From positions 682,001-746,000 of the forward strand of contig CAWFFZ010000008.1 in the NCBI GenBank assembly GCA_963815295.1: DNA of 64,000 nucleotides. The letters are read 5' to 3'. The stretch is from JACDHG01 sp963815295 (GTDB lineage Bacteria; Actinomycetota; Actinomycetes; Propionibacteriales; Nocardioidaceae). Of this stretch, positions 18,935 through 28,972 are shown one piece after another. Below the pieces are notes generated by a model that worked only from the letters and a program-made list of their open reading frames with translations, made no database searches and had not been told where the DNA came from. The first letter of the stretch is position 1; every line of letters starts with the position of its first letter. A program made the translations under genes and the position numbers.

Positions 18935-21676
18935 TCAGGCGGTTGCTCGTGCGCCACGCAGAACGGTCATCTGTGACCGCTCCAGTAGATGGACGCGAAG
19001 TTCTTTGGCGGGTAGTGCTGGGGAGAAGTAGAAGCCTTGGCCGGTGGTGCACCCCTGCCGGCGGAGCTTCAACATCTCGTCGGGGCGCTCGATACCTTCT
19101 GCGACGGTCTCCAGGTGCATGGTCTGGCCTAGTCGCACGATGGTGCTGACGAGCGAGGCATCCCCGCCGTCGGTCATCTGCTTGATGAAGCTGCGGTCGA
19201 TCTTGAGGACGTCAACCGGGAACTGGTGCAGGTAGCTCAGCGACGAGTACCCGGTGCCGAAGTCGTCGATCGCCAGTCGGACGCCCATCGCGCGTATCGC
19301 GCGCAGTGTCGACAACGTCTCGCCGGAATCGTCCATCAGCACGCTTTCGGTCATCTCCAGCGTGAGGCAGGACGGGGGGAGGCCGGTCTGGTCGAGGACA
19401 TCCGTGACGGTCGCCGCCATGTCGCCATCGAACAACTGACGCGCCGAGACGTTGACGCTCACCTTCAGTTCGCTGAGCTCAGGAGTCTCAGTTCGCCACT
19501 GCATGACCTGCCGGCAAGACTCCCGGAGGATCCACTCGCCCAAGTGCGGGATGAGACCGGTGGACTCGGCCAGCGGGATGAACTCGTCAGGGTGGATTTC
19601 GCCCAGCTCTGGATGCTGCCATCGGGCAAGAGCCTCGACACCGGTGGCCTGGCCGGTGCGCAGATCCATCAGCGGCTGGTAGTGCACGGCCAGCTCGTCG
19701 TTCTCGAGGGCGACACGCAACGCGGCCTCCAACCGCACCCGCTCGACCAGCCCCGCATGCATGCTTGGGTCGTAGAGCGCGAAGCCACCCGGCATCGCCG
19801 CCTTGGCCTGGTACATCGCCAGGTCTGCGTTGCGGAGCAGCTGCTCGGCGTCGGTGGCATGGGGGCCGTAGTGAGCAATGCCGACACTGGCGCTGACACG
19901 CACCTGAGTGCCGCCAAGATGGTACGGCTCCTGCAAAACTGCGTTGACCCGCTTGGCCAGGTTGGTCGTGTACTCGGGGTCCGCGAGGTCCTCGACGAGA
20001 ATGGCGAATTCGTCGCCCCCGAATCTCGCCACCGTGTCGCTGGGCCGTGCCTGCGCGGTCAGTCGCTGGGCTACCTGCTGCAAGAGCTGGTCCCCGCTGC
20101 TGTGGCCCAGGGTGTCGTTGATTTCCTTGAAGCTGTCGAGGTCGAGGAACAGGACAGCCAACGACGACGGCTGCAGGTGTCGACGGGCCATCGCATGCTC
20201 GAGCCTGTCCTTGAACAAGGCTCGGTTGGACAGCGTTGTCAACGAGTCGTGGAACGCCTGGTGCAACAACTGACCTTCGAGGACGGTTCGGTCTGTGACA
20301 TCTCGACTGTTGAGGACAAGACCGGCCACGTCCGCGTTGTCCAGCAGGTTGGTGACCGTCACCTCGAGGAAGCATTGACTCTCGTCGTTGCGGCGCCAGA
20401 CGTTCTGAATTGTGCGCATCCTCAGCGGCTCCTTGGAGGCCGAGTCGATCGCCTCTCGCAGAGGGTCAGCTTCGTCGTCGGTCATGAAGTCCCAGACCGG
20501 GCGCCCGGTCATCGACTCGGCGGAGCGGTTCAACACGCGCTGACACGACTGACTTTGATAAGTGATGAGGCCGTCCGCGTCGACCACAGTGACCACGTCT
20601 GAGCTGTGCTGGGCCAATGCGGCGAACCGCTGCCGGCTGGACGCGAGCTCAGCGGTTCTGGTTTCCACCCGATGCTCGAGGTGGCGGGTGAGAGCCCAGT
20701 TCTCGCGCAGTGTGATGATCTGTCGAGCCACGAGGAATGCCATCAAGGCGGAGCGGTCCCAGGACATGAACATGTCGGTGTGACCGTTAGCCATGATGTC
20801 GATGACCGACGTGACCAAGGCCGCAGTCACGGCAAGGTATGGCAGGAACGGGTTGAACTGCCCGACCAAGCCCGCGTCATCGAGGTCCTCAACGCCTCGT
20901 CGTCCTTGGGCCAACGCCGCGCTCAACATGAGAGCGAAGCCGACGAACCAGCCGATGTCGATCATGCTGCCGGAGCTGTAACCGCCCGAAGTGGTGAGAT
21001 ACACGAAGCCGGAGTCAGAGATAGCGAATGCCACCAGTCCCGTCCCCACCAGCCGTAGGGAGGCTGGTAGTTGGGTGCCGGACTGGCGAGCCCTCAGCCA
21101 GGTGTAGACAACGATCGTGATGACGACGATGTCGCCCACTGGATAGGCAAGGGAGATCACTTGCGTAAGCCGATTGTCTGCGCCGGCCTGAACGACCGGG
21201 CCCAAGACGATCACCCAGCTGATCAGCAGCAGGGAGGCCGCGATCATCAAGCCGTCGAGCAGGGTTCGCACCTTGCCAGCCAGGGTCGATGCCGCCAGAG
21301 GCAAAGAGAGAAGAGCCGCGGCTGCCAACGGCGGCATGGCCAGGTAGCCGATGTCAGCGAGAGACGGGAACGGAACCTCACGGCCGAGGACGGACTCGTA
21401 CCACGTCCACACAGCTTGGCCAGCTGACCACGAGAGCGAGGCTGCGCCCAGGAGTACCCAAAAACGTTTGCCTGAGTCGACGCGTTGGGCACGCACGAGA
21501 GCTGCCGCCCCGGCGGCGAACGCGACGGCGATGAGGCCGACGTTCGACAGCAGTTGGGCAACGTCGTCGTTGCCACCTCGCTGCAGCACTAGCAGCAGGA
21601 CGACCCACGTAGCCGTGATCGCCCCGAGCAGCACTGTGCTCGACGCATCCATGCGTAAGCGGCCGGATTTCCCCAT
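18935..21676 (-). CDS. membrane GGDEF/EAL cyclic-di-GMP enzyme with PAS
   Basis: A 913-aa protein. Residues 10-310 contain about nine hydrophobic segments. A PAS domain follows at about 345-460 (SSDVVTVVDADGLITYQSQS). The GGDEF domain has an intact active site (ARFGGDEFAIL, near 552). The EAL domain is also intact: EAL near 680, EMTES, DDFGTGYSSL and KIDRSF. Both synthesis and hydrolysis of c-di-GMP are chemically possible; which dominates cannot be read. The N-terminal membrane region is probably a sensor. It lies in its own unit with a TTGACC-type -35 candidate at 21719-21724. Confidence 0.93.
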   Translation of the reverse strand: MGKSGRLRMDASSTVLLGAITATWVVLLLVLQRGGNDDVAQLLSNVGLIAVAFAAGAAALVRAQRVDSGKRFWVLLGAASLSWSAGQAVWTWYESVLGREVPFPSLADIGYLAMPPLAAAALLSLPLAASTLAGKVRTLLDGLMIAASLLLISWVIVLGPVVQAGADNRLTQVISLAYPVGDIVVITIVVYTWLRARQSGTQLPASLRLVGTGLVAFAISDSGFVYLTTSGGYSSGSMIDIGWFVGFALMLSAALAQGRRGVEDLDDAGLVGQFNPFLPYLAVTAALVTSVIDIMANGHTDMFMSWDRSALMAFLVARQIITLRENWALTRHLEHRVETRTAELASSRQRFAALAQHSSDVVTVVDADGLITYQSQSCQRVLNRSAESMTGRPVWDFMTDDEADPLREAIDSASKEPLRMRTIQNVWRRNDESQCFLEVTVTNLLDNADVAGLVLNSRDVTDRTVLEGQLLHQAFHDSLTTLSNRALFKDRLEHAMARRHLQPSSLAVLFLDLDSFKEINDTLGHSSGDQLLQQVAQRLTAQARPSDTVARFGGDEFAILVEDLADPEYTTNLAKRVNAVLQEPYHLGGTQVRVSASVGIAHYGPHATDAEQLLRNADLAMYQAKAAMPGGFALYDPSMHAGLVERVRLEAALRVALENDELAVHYQPLMDLRTGQATGVEALARWQHPELGEIHPDEFIPLAESTGLIPHLGEWILRESCRQVMQWRTETPELSELKVSVNVSARQLFDGDMAATVTDVLDQTGLPPSCLTLEMTESVLMDDSGETLSTLRAIRAMGVRLAIDDFGTGYSSLSYLHQFPVDVLKIDRSFIKQMTDGGDASLVSTIVRLGQTMHLETVAEGIERPDEMLKLRRQGCTTGQGFYFSPALPAKELRVHLLERSQMTVLRGARATA

Positions 21677-21802
21677 GGATGAACGGTGCCGGTCATCCTG
21701 ACCGCCCAGTCAGGCTTCGGTCAAAATCGACCCATTAGGTGGCAACGTCTGACCGATCGGGCTAGTGGCAGAACGGACTCACCGACGCTCGCTGCTACCC
21801 GG

Positions 21803-22486
21803 TCACGAAAGCAGGGTAGGAGTCAGCAGGTACCGAGACCCCATGCCGACTGTGCGGGCCAGTGCCGCCTGGTAACGGTTGGCCAGTGAGCCGATGCCAC
21901 GGATCGCCCAGAGCGCCTCAACGTTCACCCATGCGACGTCACGCGCCTTGTCGATCTTCCACGAGCTGATGAGGTGGACCACCGGGCCGACGCGCTCGTC
22001 GGCCGCCTTCCCGATCTCGCTCAGGAAAGACCGACGAATCTTGGACTCGCAGGCAGCAAGCAGGTCGTTGACCGCCTCGAAGTCCTCCCGGATCCCGGTG
22101 TCGTCGGGCGAGGCATCGAGCTCGTTGCAGGTGGCGATGACAGCCACCGGCAGGTCGTGTGAGATGTGGGAGTTCATGCCGGCGAGTGCGAACTGGATCG
22201 GGAGCAGCGAGTGGTCTTGGCGATAGTCGAACAATGGTGCCCACGCTTTCGGCACGAGGGTGCCGGATGCGTCGTACGCCTCGAGCCATAAGGACGCGAA
22301 CGTTACGTCGAGCCGCTCCATGAACACCGGGTCGCGGAAGAGCTGGGCACCCTCGAGTCCAGCGGCGACCTCTTCGGTCACGGTGAGGTACAAGCGGTTG
22401 AACACCGCTGCTCCGTCACCCGCCGGAAGCTCCTCGTCGATGCGGCGCAGGCGTGCGATGACGTCCTGCACTGTCTCGGCACTCAT
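21803..22486 (-). CDS. DUF5995 family protein
   Basis: A 227-aa soluble protein from MSAETVQDVIAR. FNRLYLTVTEEV, YRQDHSLLPIQFALAGMNSH and ISHDLPVAV are the conserved parts of DUF5995, a helical family of unknown function frequent in Actinobacteria; the conserved His residues in NSHISHDL could bind a metal. An upstream ATG at 22522 is possible but adds a non-conserved extension. Confidence 0.8.
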   Translation of the reverse strand: MSAETVQDVIARLRRIDEELPAGDGAAVFNRLYLTVTEEVAAGLEGAQLFRDPVFMERLDVTFASLWLEAYDASGTLVPKAWAPLFDYRQDHSLLPIQFALAGMNSHISHDLPVAVIATCNELDASPDDTGIREDFEAVNDLLAACESKIRRSFLSEIGKAADERVGPVVHLISSWKIDKARDVAWVNVEALWAIRGIGSLANRYQAALARTVGMGSRYLLTPTLLS

Positions 22487-22584
22487 GTCGACCAGGGGCT
22501 GCCGACGAACACTGCCATGCATTGACGGTAGCGCCAGCCACGTGCTGCTGTCTGTCGCACGCTTAGCCCGGCTACGGTGAACAG

Positions 22585-23716
22585 ATGGGGAGGGGCACCG
22601 TAGCCAGGTCGTGGATGCTCGTGGTGGTCGTGGCCGCCGGGCTGGCGGCCTGCGACGGCGCCCCTACGTCGAGCCCCACTATCACCGACGAACAGGGCCT
22701 GGGGAGCGATCCAACAGCACCATCTGAAGCCGGCCAGACCACCGGTGCCTGCGACCACCGGAGGATCAGCCGCTCCGCGTGCTGGTGGAGAGGTCACCTT
22801 GGGCTTCGCCGGTGACGTGCACTTCGAGCGGCACCTCGCCGCTCTGTTGGGGCGCCCCCGAACTGCGCTGGGGCCGACCATCACAGCTGCGCTGAGAGCC
22901 CCGGACCTGATGATGCTCAACCTCGAGACGGCGATCACTCGTCGCGGCCAGCCCGAACCGAAGCAATACACCTTCCGTACGTCGGCGAAGGCGTTCGGGG
23001 TGCTCGACGCCCTAGGCATTGACGTGGTGAGCCTGGCCAACAACCACGCCGCGGACTACGGGGCGGTCGGCCTGCGCGACACGTTGGCCGCCGTACGTCG
23101 CAGCCCTGTCCCTGTGGTCGGCATCGGCGAAGACGCCAGCGGCGCGTTCCGGGCGCACACCGAGTCGATCCGTGGCACCACGATTGCCGCCATTGCTGCA
23201 ACGACTGTGAACGACCGGACCGCGGCTGTTTGGGCTGCAACAGCCGACGAGCCGGGCGTGGCGGTGGCTTTGAGCCCGAGCCCGAAACTGCTTCAGGCAG
23301 TACGCAAAGCTGCCGAGCAGACCGACGTCGTCATTGTCTACCTCCACTGGGGGACGGAGTATCAACCATGTCCCGGCCGGACGCAGCTGGCGTTTGCCCG
23401 GGCGCTCTCGAGTGCGGGCGCCGACATCGTTCTCGGCAGTCACGCGCACGTGCTCCAGGGGGCCGGCTGGCTCGACGACACCTATGTCGCCTACGGCCTC
23501 GGCAACTTCGTCTGGTACAACCAAAACTCTGTGAGCACCGGGATCTTGCAGTTGACCATCCGCGACGGTGAGGTGGTCGGTGACTCCTTCAGGCCGGCGC
23601 ACATCCGCTCCGACGGCCGACCACATCTCGTGGCCGGCAGCCAACGCACCAACGCACTGGCGGACTGGCGGGAGCTTCGCAACTGCACGTCGTTGGCCGC
23701 TGCTCCACCGCCCTGA
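22585..23716 (+). pseudogene. CapA-family lipoprotein, frameshifted
   Basis: A signal peptide with lipobox LAAC is read from ATG 22585. The frame changes near 22738-22748 (after SEAGQTTG), and the CapA domain continues in the next frame: GFAGDVHFE, NLETAI, ANNHAADYG, LHWGTEYQ, GSHAHVLQG and GLGNFVWYN, all metallophosphatase-like CapA/PgsA motifs. Joined length is about 377 aa. CapA proteins act in capsule or polyglutamate export and anchoring. TACGGT lies 6 nt before the ATG (leaderless type). A single extra base explains the break. Confidence 0.8.
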
Positions 23717-23736
23717 GACCGGATGGCGTCGGTGGG

Positions 23737-24564
23737 CTAGCCGCCGGTCAAGTAGAAGTGCTGGTAGTCCTGGGAGTTGACCCAGTTACCGCCCCACTCC
23801 CAGTCGATCCTCTCGAACGCGGTGATGACCACATCGTCCGCGCCGATCACGCCGCGGCGGTGAGCTGCGTCGGCTGAGCGGTCAACCTGCACGTAGCGCC
23901 GGCCCTCCTCCGGCGACACGGAGCTTCCGATGATGTACGGGTTCTGGATCGGGTTGATGTCGATCGCATGGCCATAGGCGTGGTCGGACCACCTTTGTGT
24001 GCCGTCGACTCGGCGGCAGTTGAAGCCAGAGGTGTTGTTCGCGGCCAGGGACAGGTCGTCGTCGCCTTGGTAGTCGTCAACGAGCCGCATCTGGTAGATC
24101 GGCCAGCGAGCGGCGTACAGGCGTCGGAACACGTCGACCACCGCGCGGGCTTGGCTCGCATGGACGACCATCTCTCCACTGACTGCAGCTCCGCTGAACC
24201 CGACGTGAGTCATCCGCAGGTAGCGAAGGTCTCGTGGGCCTACCGGGCAGCCGGGGTGGAGCGAGGTGGCCATGCGGACCCGGAGCTCCGGGCTGATGCG
24301 CTGCACGGAAGCGGAGAACGGAGGCAGTGTCTCCTGCACCGTGCTGGCCACGGTGGGGGGTGGCGATTTCACCGTGCTAGGCCCCGTGGAGGACTGCGTC
24401 AGCGACGTTGAGGCGGCCGTTTCGTGGGTGGGTGAGCTTGTGGACGCGGCACTGCGTGCCGCCTCGTCGGCTGGCGCGGAACAGCCAGGAGCGATGACGG
24501 TGAGCAGCAGCATCCCTGCCATCGAGATGGCAGCACCGACTGCATCGACACCCAGACGAGGCAC
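23737..24564 (-). CDS. M15 family D-Ala-D-Ala carboxypeptidase-like lipoprotein
   Basis: A 275-aa protein. A hydrophobic N-terminus ends near APGC, a likely lipobox. A Ser/Thr-rich linker occupies about 30-80. The M15 domain follows: SDHAYGHAIDIN supplies the zinc His and Asp, and WEWGGNW plus YQHF supply the catalytic Glu region and third His. It probably trims peptidoglycan stem peptides outside the membrane. It is convergent with the CapA gene. Confidence 0.87.
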   Translation of the reverse strand: MPRLGVDAVGAAISMAGMLLLTVIAPGCSAPADEAARSAASTSSPTHETAASTSLTQSSTGPSTVKSPPPTVASTVQETLPPFSASVQRISPELRVRMATSLHPGCPVGPRDLRYLRMTHVGFSGAAVSGEMVVHASQARAVVDVFRRLYAARWPIYQMRLVDDYQGDDDLSLAANNTSGFNCRRVDGTQRWSDHAYGHAIDINPIQNPYIIGSSVSPEEGRRYVQVDRSADAAHRRGVIGADDVVITAFERIDWEWGGNWVNSQDYQHFYLTGG

Positions 24565-24635
24565 ACGTCGACGCTACCTGCAGAGTCCATCGCCCGCGAC
24601 GAGCGCCGCTGGTCTTGCGGTGCCAGGATGACTCG

Positions 24636-26276
24636 ATGATGAAATCGCACCTTGCCATCTCGATCGCCGTCCTTGCCCTGGCCGCTACCCCGCTTACGGT
24701 CGCAGCACAGGTACATCACGACCCCGCACCGCTCGCGCCCTCAGGTGCGGCGGCGGGCTCCCTTCCCTTAGGCCCCGCCGGCTTGCAAGAGGTGCGTACG
24801 ACGGAGGCGTTGCAGCCTGGCGTCACGCTGACCACGATCGTCCGAGGCGCCGCCGACCCCTCCCACGTGTGGACGGTCGAGACGAACATCCCGGCCGGCA
24901 GTACGTCGCCGGACCCGGATGCACCGCCGACGGCCTTGTCCGACCGGGCTAGCGCGGAGGAGCTTGCCGATCGCCTGCGCGAGGAAGGTTTCAGTCCTCG
25001 TGTCGAGGAGGTCGTGACTCCGTCGACGGCAGACTTCACCGGCGGCACCCTCGGCTGGCGGGTGCGGGTCGGCAGCTTCAGCACGCAAGCAGGCTCTGAC
25101 GCCGTCCTGGCGCAGATGGTGGCTGACGGGTTCGCGGGTGCGAGCAGGTTCACCGGTTGGGATGGGTCTCAGACCGACAGCGGACCATGGCGACTGCGTG
25201 TTCTCACGATCGATCCGGACAAGTTCCGTGGCGGCCTCGTGGCGTCATACGGCCCCGACATCGAGGACCGCGAAACCACCAGCGTCCTGAGCGAGAGCCG
25301 AGGAGCGACCGCAGCGGTCAACGCGGGCTACTTCGTCCTCGACCCGGCTGCCGGTGCGCCTGGGGATCCAGCGGGTGTTGGGGTCTACGAGGGTGAGCTG
25401 CTGAGTGAGACGGTGGGCAGCCGACCCGCTTTGTCGGTCCGTGCCGACGCGTCGCATGCGCAGGTTGAGCGCCTGGGTTGGGTCGGGAAGGTTGAGGGCT
25501 CAAACGGCATACGACTGGCGCTCGACGGGATCGACCGGGTGCCGGGGCTCATCCGTAACTGCGGAGGCACGGCCGACGACGTGCCAACGGCACTGCCTCT
25601 TCACGACTTCACTTGTACCGACGCAGACGAGCTCGTCGCGTTTACCCCCGAGTTCGCGGCGAGCACCCCATCGGGCCCGGGGCTTGAGGCTGTCATTGAT
25701 CGGCACGACCGGGTGACGTCAATCCGGTCACCACGCGGCGGACCGTTGGCGGAGGGTCAGTGGGCCGTGCAGGCCACCGGGGTGCTGGTCGACGATCTCA
25801 CTGCGGCCGCGGTTGTCGGGCAGGAGTTAAGCATCTCTACGAACCTTCGCGGCATTCGCGGCAGGGTGGTCGCGACCCCGGCGGGTACCTCGATCGTCAA
25901 CGGCGGACCGGAGCTCGTCCGAGACGGACGCCTGCACGTGACTCCGAGGGCAGACGGGTTTGTGCGTCCGACCGATCCGAGCTTCTACTACGGATTCAGT
26001 GCGAAGCGGAACCCGCGCACCTTCGCCGGTGTCGACTCCGCTGGGCGCATAATCCTGGCAACGGCCGACGGGCGCAGCACGACGAGCCTGGGTCTGACAA
26101 TCGTCGAGACCGGTGCGGTGGCCCGAGCGCTTGGCATGCGCGATGCACTCAACCTCGACGGCGGCGGTTCGACCACGATGGTCGTCGATGGGCAGGTCAT
26201 CAACCAACCCTCCGACGCGACGGGTGAGCGGCCGGTCGGTGACGCCCTGCTGATTTTGCCGCGTGCACGGAGGTGA
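24636..26276 (+). CDS. secreted SPOR and phosphodiester glycosidase protein
   Basis: A 546-aa protein from ATG 24636, with a signal peptide (MKSHLAISIAVLALAATPL, cut near VAAQ). Residues about 95-165 form a SPOR-like peptidoglycan-binding repeat (SAEELADRLREEGFSPRV, then WRVRVGSFSTQAGSDAVLAQM). The rest is a phosphodiester glycosidase (NAGPA/DUF2233) domain, with NAGYFVLDP, GRTT-like and ALNLDGGGSTTMV signatures. NAGPA-type enzymes remove a sugar linked through a phosphodiester; here the substrate may be a cell-wall polymer. Linking SPOR to this domain suggests action at septal peptidoglycan, which is inference. Confidence 0.85.
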   Translation: MMKSHLAISIAVLALAATPLTVAAQVHHDPAPLAPSGAAAGSLPLGPAGLQEVRTTEALQPGVTLTTIVRGAADPSHVWTVETNIPAGSTSPDPDAPPTALSDRASAEELADRLREEGFSPRVEEVVTPSTADFTGGTLGWRVRVGSFSTQAGSDAVLAQMVADGFAGASRFTGWDGSQTDSGPWRLRVLTIDPDKFRGGLVASYGPDIEDRETTSVLSESRGATAAVNAGYFVLDPAAGAPGDPAGVGVYEGELLSETVGSRPALSVRADASHAQVERLGWVGKVEGSNGIRLALDGIDRVPGLIRNCGGTADDVPTALPLHDFTCTDADELVAFTPEFAASTPSGPGLEAVIDRHDRVTSIRSPRGGPLAEGQWAVQATGVLVDDLTAAAVVGQELSISTNLRGIRGRVVATPAGTSIVNGGPELVRDGRLHVTPRADGFVRPTDPSFYYGFSAKRNPRTFAGVDSAGRIILATADGRSTTSLGLTIVETGAVARALGMRDALNLDGGGSTTMVVDGQVINQPSDATGERPVGDALLILPRARR

Positions 26277-26360
26277 TGACTCGTCTAGTCTGCTGTCACC
26301 ACGCCCCCGGAGTCCTGTCGTACGAGCACCTGGTGCCTTCGCCGGCAAGTGAGGCTGACC

Positions 26361-26903
26361 ATGACTGAGTCCAACTCGGAGCAGCGGCAACGAGTTCGTC
26401 CGAATCAAGACAACGCTGCCCTCTATCGAGTCGCCTATGAAGAGGCTCGGCGCGCTCTGGACGACCAGACGGCGGAACTGGAGAACATGCGCGGTCGCGC
26501 CGTTCAGTTCCTGGCGTTCGTCGGTGTCGGGACGGCCTTCCTGGTTGGCGCGGGATTGGGTGCGGTCAAAGACCGAGACAAGGACATGATCTTCTACGCC
26601 TTGGCGGCATCGGCGACTGCCGTGACCCTCGTGGCCGTACTGTTCACGTGCCTGCTGATGTCGGGGCGCATCTCGTGGGGATATCGAGCCGACGCCAAGG
26701 CCATCACTGAGTCGATGATCGAACGGCAGGTCCCCGGTCCGACTGAGGCCAGCCTCCTCAGGGACTTAGCGCTTGCTTGTGACGAGAACAAGAGGGAGAA
26801 CGACAAGGTCTTGAGGCGGCTTCGGGCCAGATACTTGACCGTCGTGATCGCTGGCTGTGTCGGCATCGTCCTGTGGTCAGGTCTTGTGTGGGCAAGGGGC
26901 TGA
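26361..26903 (+). CDS. three-segment membrane protein of unknown function
   Basis: A 180-aa protein. Residues 20-50 are a charged helix, possibly coiled coil (YEEARRALDDQTAELENM). Two membrane segments follow (VQFLAFVGVGTAFLVGAGLG and MIFYALAASATAVTLVAVLF), then a cytosolic stretch and a C-terminal membrane helix (LTVVIAGCVGIVLWSGLVW). The layout recalls SLATT-type membrane domains but no motif confirms it. It is tail-to-tail with the SDR gene, 14 bp apart. Confidence 0.65.
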   Translation: MTESNSEQRQRVRPNQDNAALYRVAYEEARRALDDQTAELENMRGRAVQFLAFVGVGTAFLVGAGLGAVKDRDKDMIFYALAASATAVTLVAVLFTCLLMSGRISWGYRADAKAITESMIERQVPGPTEASLLRDLALACDENKRENDKVLRRLRARYLTVVIAGCVGIVLWSGLVWARG

Positions 26904-26917
26904 CGCTCGGCTGGGAT

Positions 26918-27682
26918 CTATCTCGCGGCGCGGCCTGACAGTGCCGCCCATACACCCACCGGGACCAATCGGGCTGCTTTCATCAGCGCTGCCATCCGGA
27001 GCGGGAACACGATCTCGGTACGTCGTCGCTCGATCCCGTCGGCGATCGCTCGGGCCGCCTCGTCGGCCTCGACCATGAACGGCATCGGGAACCGATTGGC
27101 CGAGGTCATCTCTGTCCTCACGAACCCTGGGCAGACCGTTGTCACGCGCACGCCGCGCGGGCCAAGCGAGGCTCGCAGTGCCTCGAGCAGGTTGATCTGC
27201 GCGGCCTTGGTCGCGCCGTAAGCTTCGGCCCCGGCGATCCCGCGGTATCCCGCGACCGACGCGATACCTACGACGTGGCCGCGCCCGCCCGCGGCCATCG
27301 TCGGGAGCACCGCGGCGAGGAAGTTGTTCAGCCCGAGCAGGTTGACCTCGACGTGACGCGCGAACTCTTCCGCATCCCACTGCGCGGCGTCGAACTGCTT
27401 CCAGTAGCCCGCGCACCACACCGCGACATCGAGGCCGCCGAGTGTCTCGGTCACTTCGGCGGAAGCGCGGCGTACCGCATCACGGTCGGTGGCGTCCAGA
27501 GGGACTACCGCCATCGTTCCGCCGGACAAGGCTTCGAGGTCTTCTACCCGCCGCGCGCTGATCGCGACTTGCGCGCCGCGGCGTACCAGCTCGGTCGCGA
27601 GCGCGGCGCCGATACCGCTCGAGGCTCCGACGAGCCAGTAGCGGCGGCCGCGGATCGGCGCGACCGGGTTGGCCCCCGTCAT
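26918..27682 (-). CDS. short-chain dehydrogenase/reductase in a lipid operon
   Basis: A 254-aa classical SDR. The cofactor motif GASSGIGA (about residues 19-26), the NAG-equivalent CAGYW, the catalytic Ser in SVAGYRG and YGATK give the full active site. Its ATG overlaps the stop of the cyclopropane-synthase-like gene (ATGA, 27679-27682). It is last in a four-gene operon under CarH-type control. It may reduce or oxidise a lipid-derived carbonyl; the substrate is not visible. Confidence 0.88.
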   Translation of the reverse strand: MTGANPVAPIRGRRYWLVGASSGIGAALATELVRRGAQVAISARRVEDLEALSGGTMAVVPLDATDRDAVRRASAEVTETLGGLDVAVWCAGYWKQFDAAQWDAEEFARHVEVNLLGLNNFLAAVLPTMAAGGRGHVVGIASVAGYRGIAGAEAYGATKAAQINLLEALRASLGPRGVRVTTVCPGFVRTEMTSANRFPMPFMVEADEAARAIADGIERRRTEIVFPLRMAALMKAARLVPVGVWAALSGRAAR

Positions 27683-28972
27683 GCGGCATCGGGCAGCGCA
27701 GTATCGAGCCGTGCGGGCATCGGACGCTCGAGCCGGATCTGAGCGACATCCAAGTAGCCGGATGCGAACCCTGCCTCGCAGTAGGCCAAGTAGAACTCCC
27801 ACCGGCGGCGGAAAACCTCGTCGAAGCCGTGTCCCTCGACCCGCCACCACTGCTCATTGAACCTGTGCCGCCAGCGCCGCAAAGTCTCCGCGTAGTGCAT
27901 CCCGAAGGTGTTCACGTCGCTGACCCGCAACGTCGTATGCCGCTGGGCCGTCTCCTCGATCGCGCGACGCGATGGGATGAGCCCGCCGGGAAAGACGTGC
28001 TTCTGGATCCAGCCGTAGGAGTTCCGGGTGGCCAGGTAGCGGTCGTGGCTCATCAAGATCGCCTGGATGGCCACGGTGCCACCGGGTGCGAGCCGGGCGT
28101 CGAGCGTGGAGAAATAGGTCGGCCAGTACTCCTCGCCGACCGCCTCGATCATCTCGACGCTCACGATCGCGTCATAGCTGCCGTCGGCCTCGCGGTAGTC
28201 CTGCAACCGGATCTCGACGCGGTCGGAGAGCCCGGCGGCATCGACCCGCTCCTGCGCGAGTGCGGCCTGTTCGGCCGACAGGGTCAGCGTCGTGACCTGC
28301 GCACCGCGGCGGGCTGCCTCGATCGCCAACGTGCCCCAGCCGGTGCCGATCTCCAGCACCCGGGAGCCCGCGCGCGACACGAGCCTGGTCGAGGATCGCA
28401 TTGACCTTGCGCAGCTGAGCCTCTTCGAAGTTCTGCGTTGCCCACGGCGTCGTGTTGTCGAACAGCGCGGAGCTGTAGCTCAGCGTCTTGTCGAGGAAGG
28501 CCGCGAACATGTCGTTGCTGAGGTCGTAGTGCGTCTGGACGTTTTTGCGCGACCCCGTCATCGAGTTGCGCTGAGTGTGCGGGATGCGGCGGTCGACGAC
28601 GCGGCGCAGCCGTGCGAGGGCCGGCGGCACGATTGTCGTGAGTTGCTCGGCGAAGGGCCGCAGCAGCTCAGCGAGGTCGGTGCCGGGCGCGGCCCGCCAG
28701 TCTCCTGCCATGTAGGCCTCACCTATCCCGATCTTCGGGTGGTGGGCGAGTCGTTCGAAGAGCGCCTGAGGGCGGACTACCTCGAGCACCGGCCGGTCCG
28801 CTGACCCAGTGCCCGCATCCGGGCGTCCCAGGAGTGTCCCGTCGGGCATGAGTACGTCGACGGGCACTCGTCGGGCGACCGCCTCGACGATCTTCCGAGC
28901 CACGACCGCGCGCACGCAGAGCGGGCGAAGCAAGGGCTGTCGCAGGCAGATCGGCTGGACCATGGTTGTCAT
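27679..28972 (-). pseudogene. cyclopropane-fatty-acid synthase-like methyltransferase, frameshifted
   Basis: The first part contains MTGSRKNVQTHYDLSNDMFA and LDKTLSYSSALF, classic CFA-synthase sequences. The SAM-binding motif VLEIGTGWGTLA and SVEMIEAVGEEYWP follow in another frame. The break lies in the CGCGCGCGGGC tract (plus 28368-28380). Joined length is about 430 aa, normal for the family. These enzymes methylenate or methylate unsaturated fatty acyl chains in membrane phospholipids using SAM. It is coupled by ATGA overlaps to the genes on both sides, which argues that the gene is functional and the shift a read error. Confidence 0.85.
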
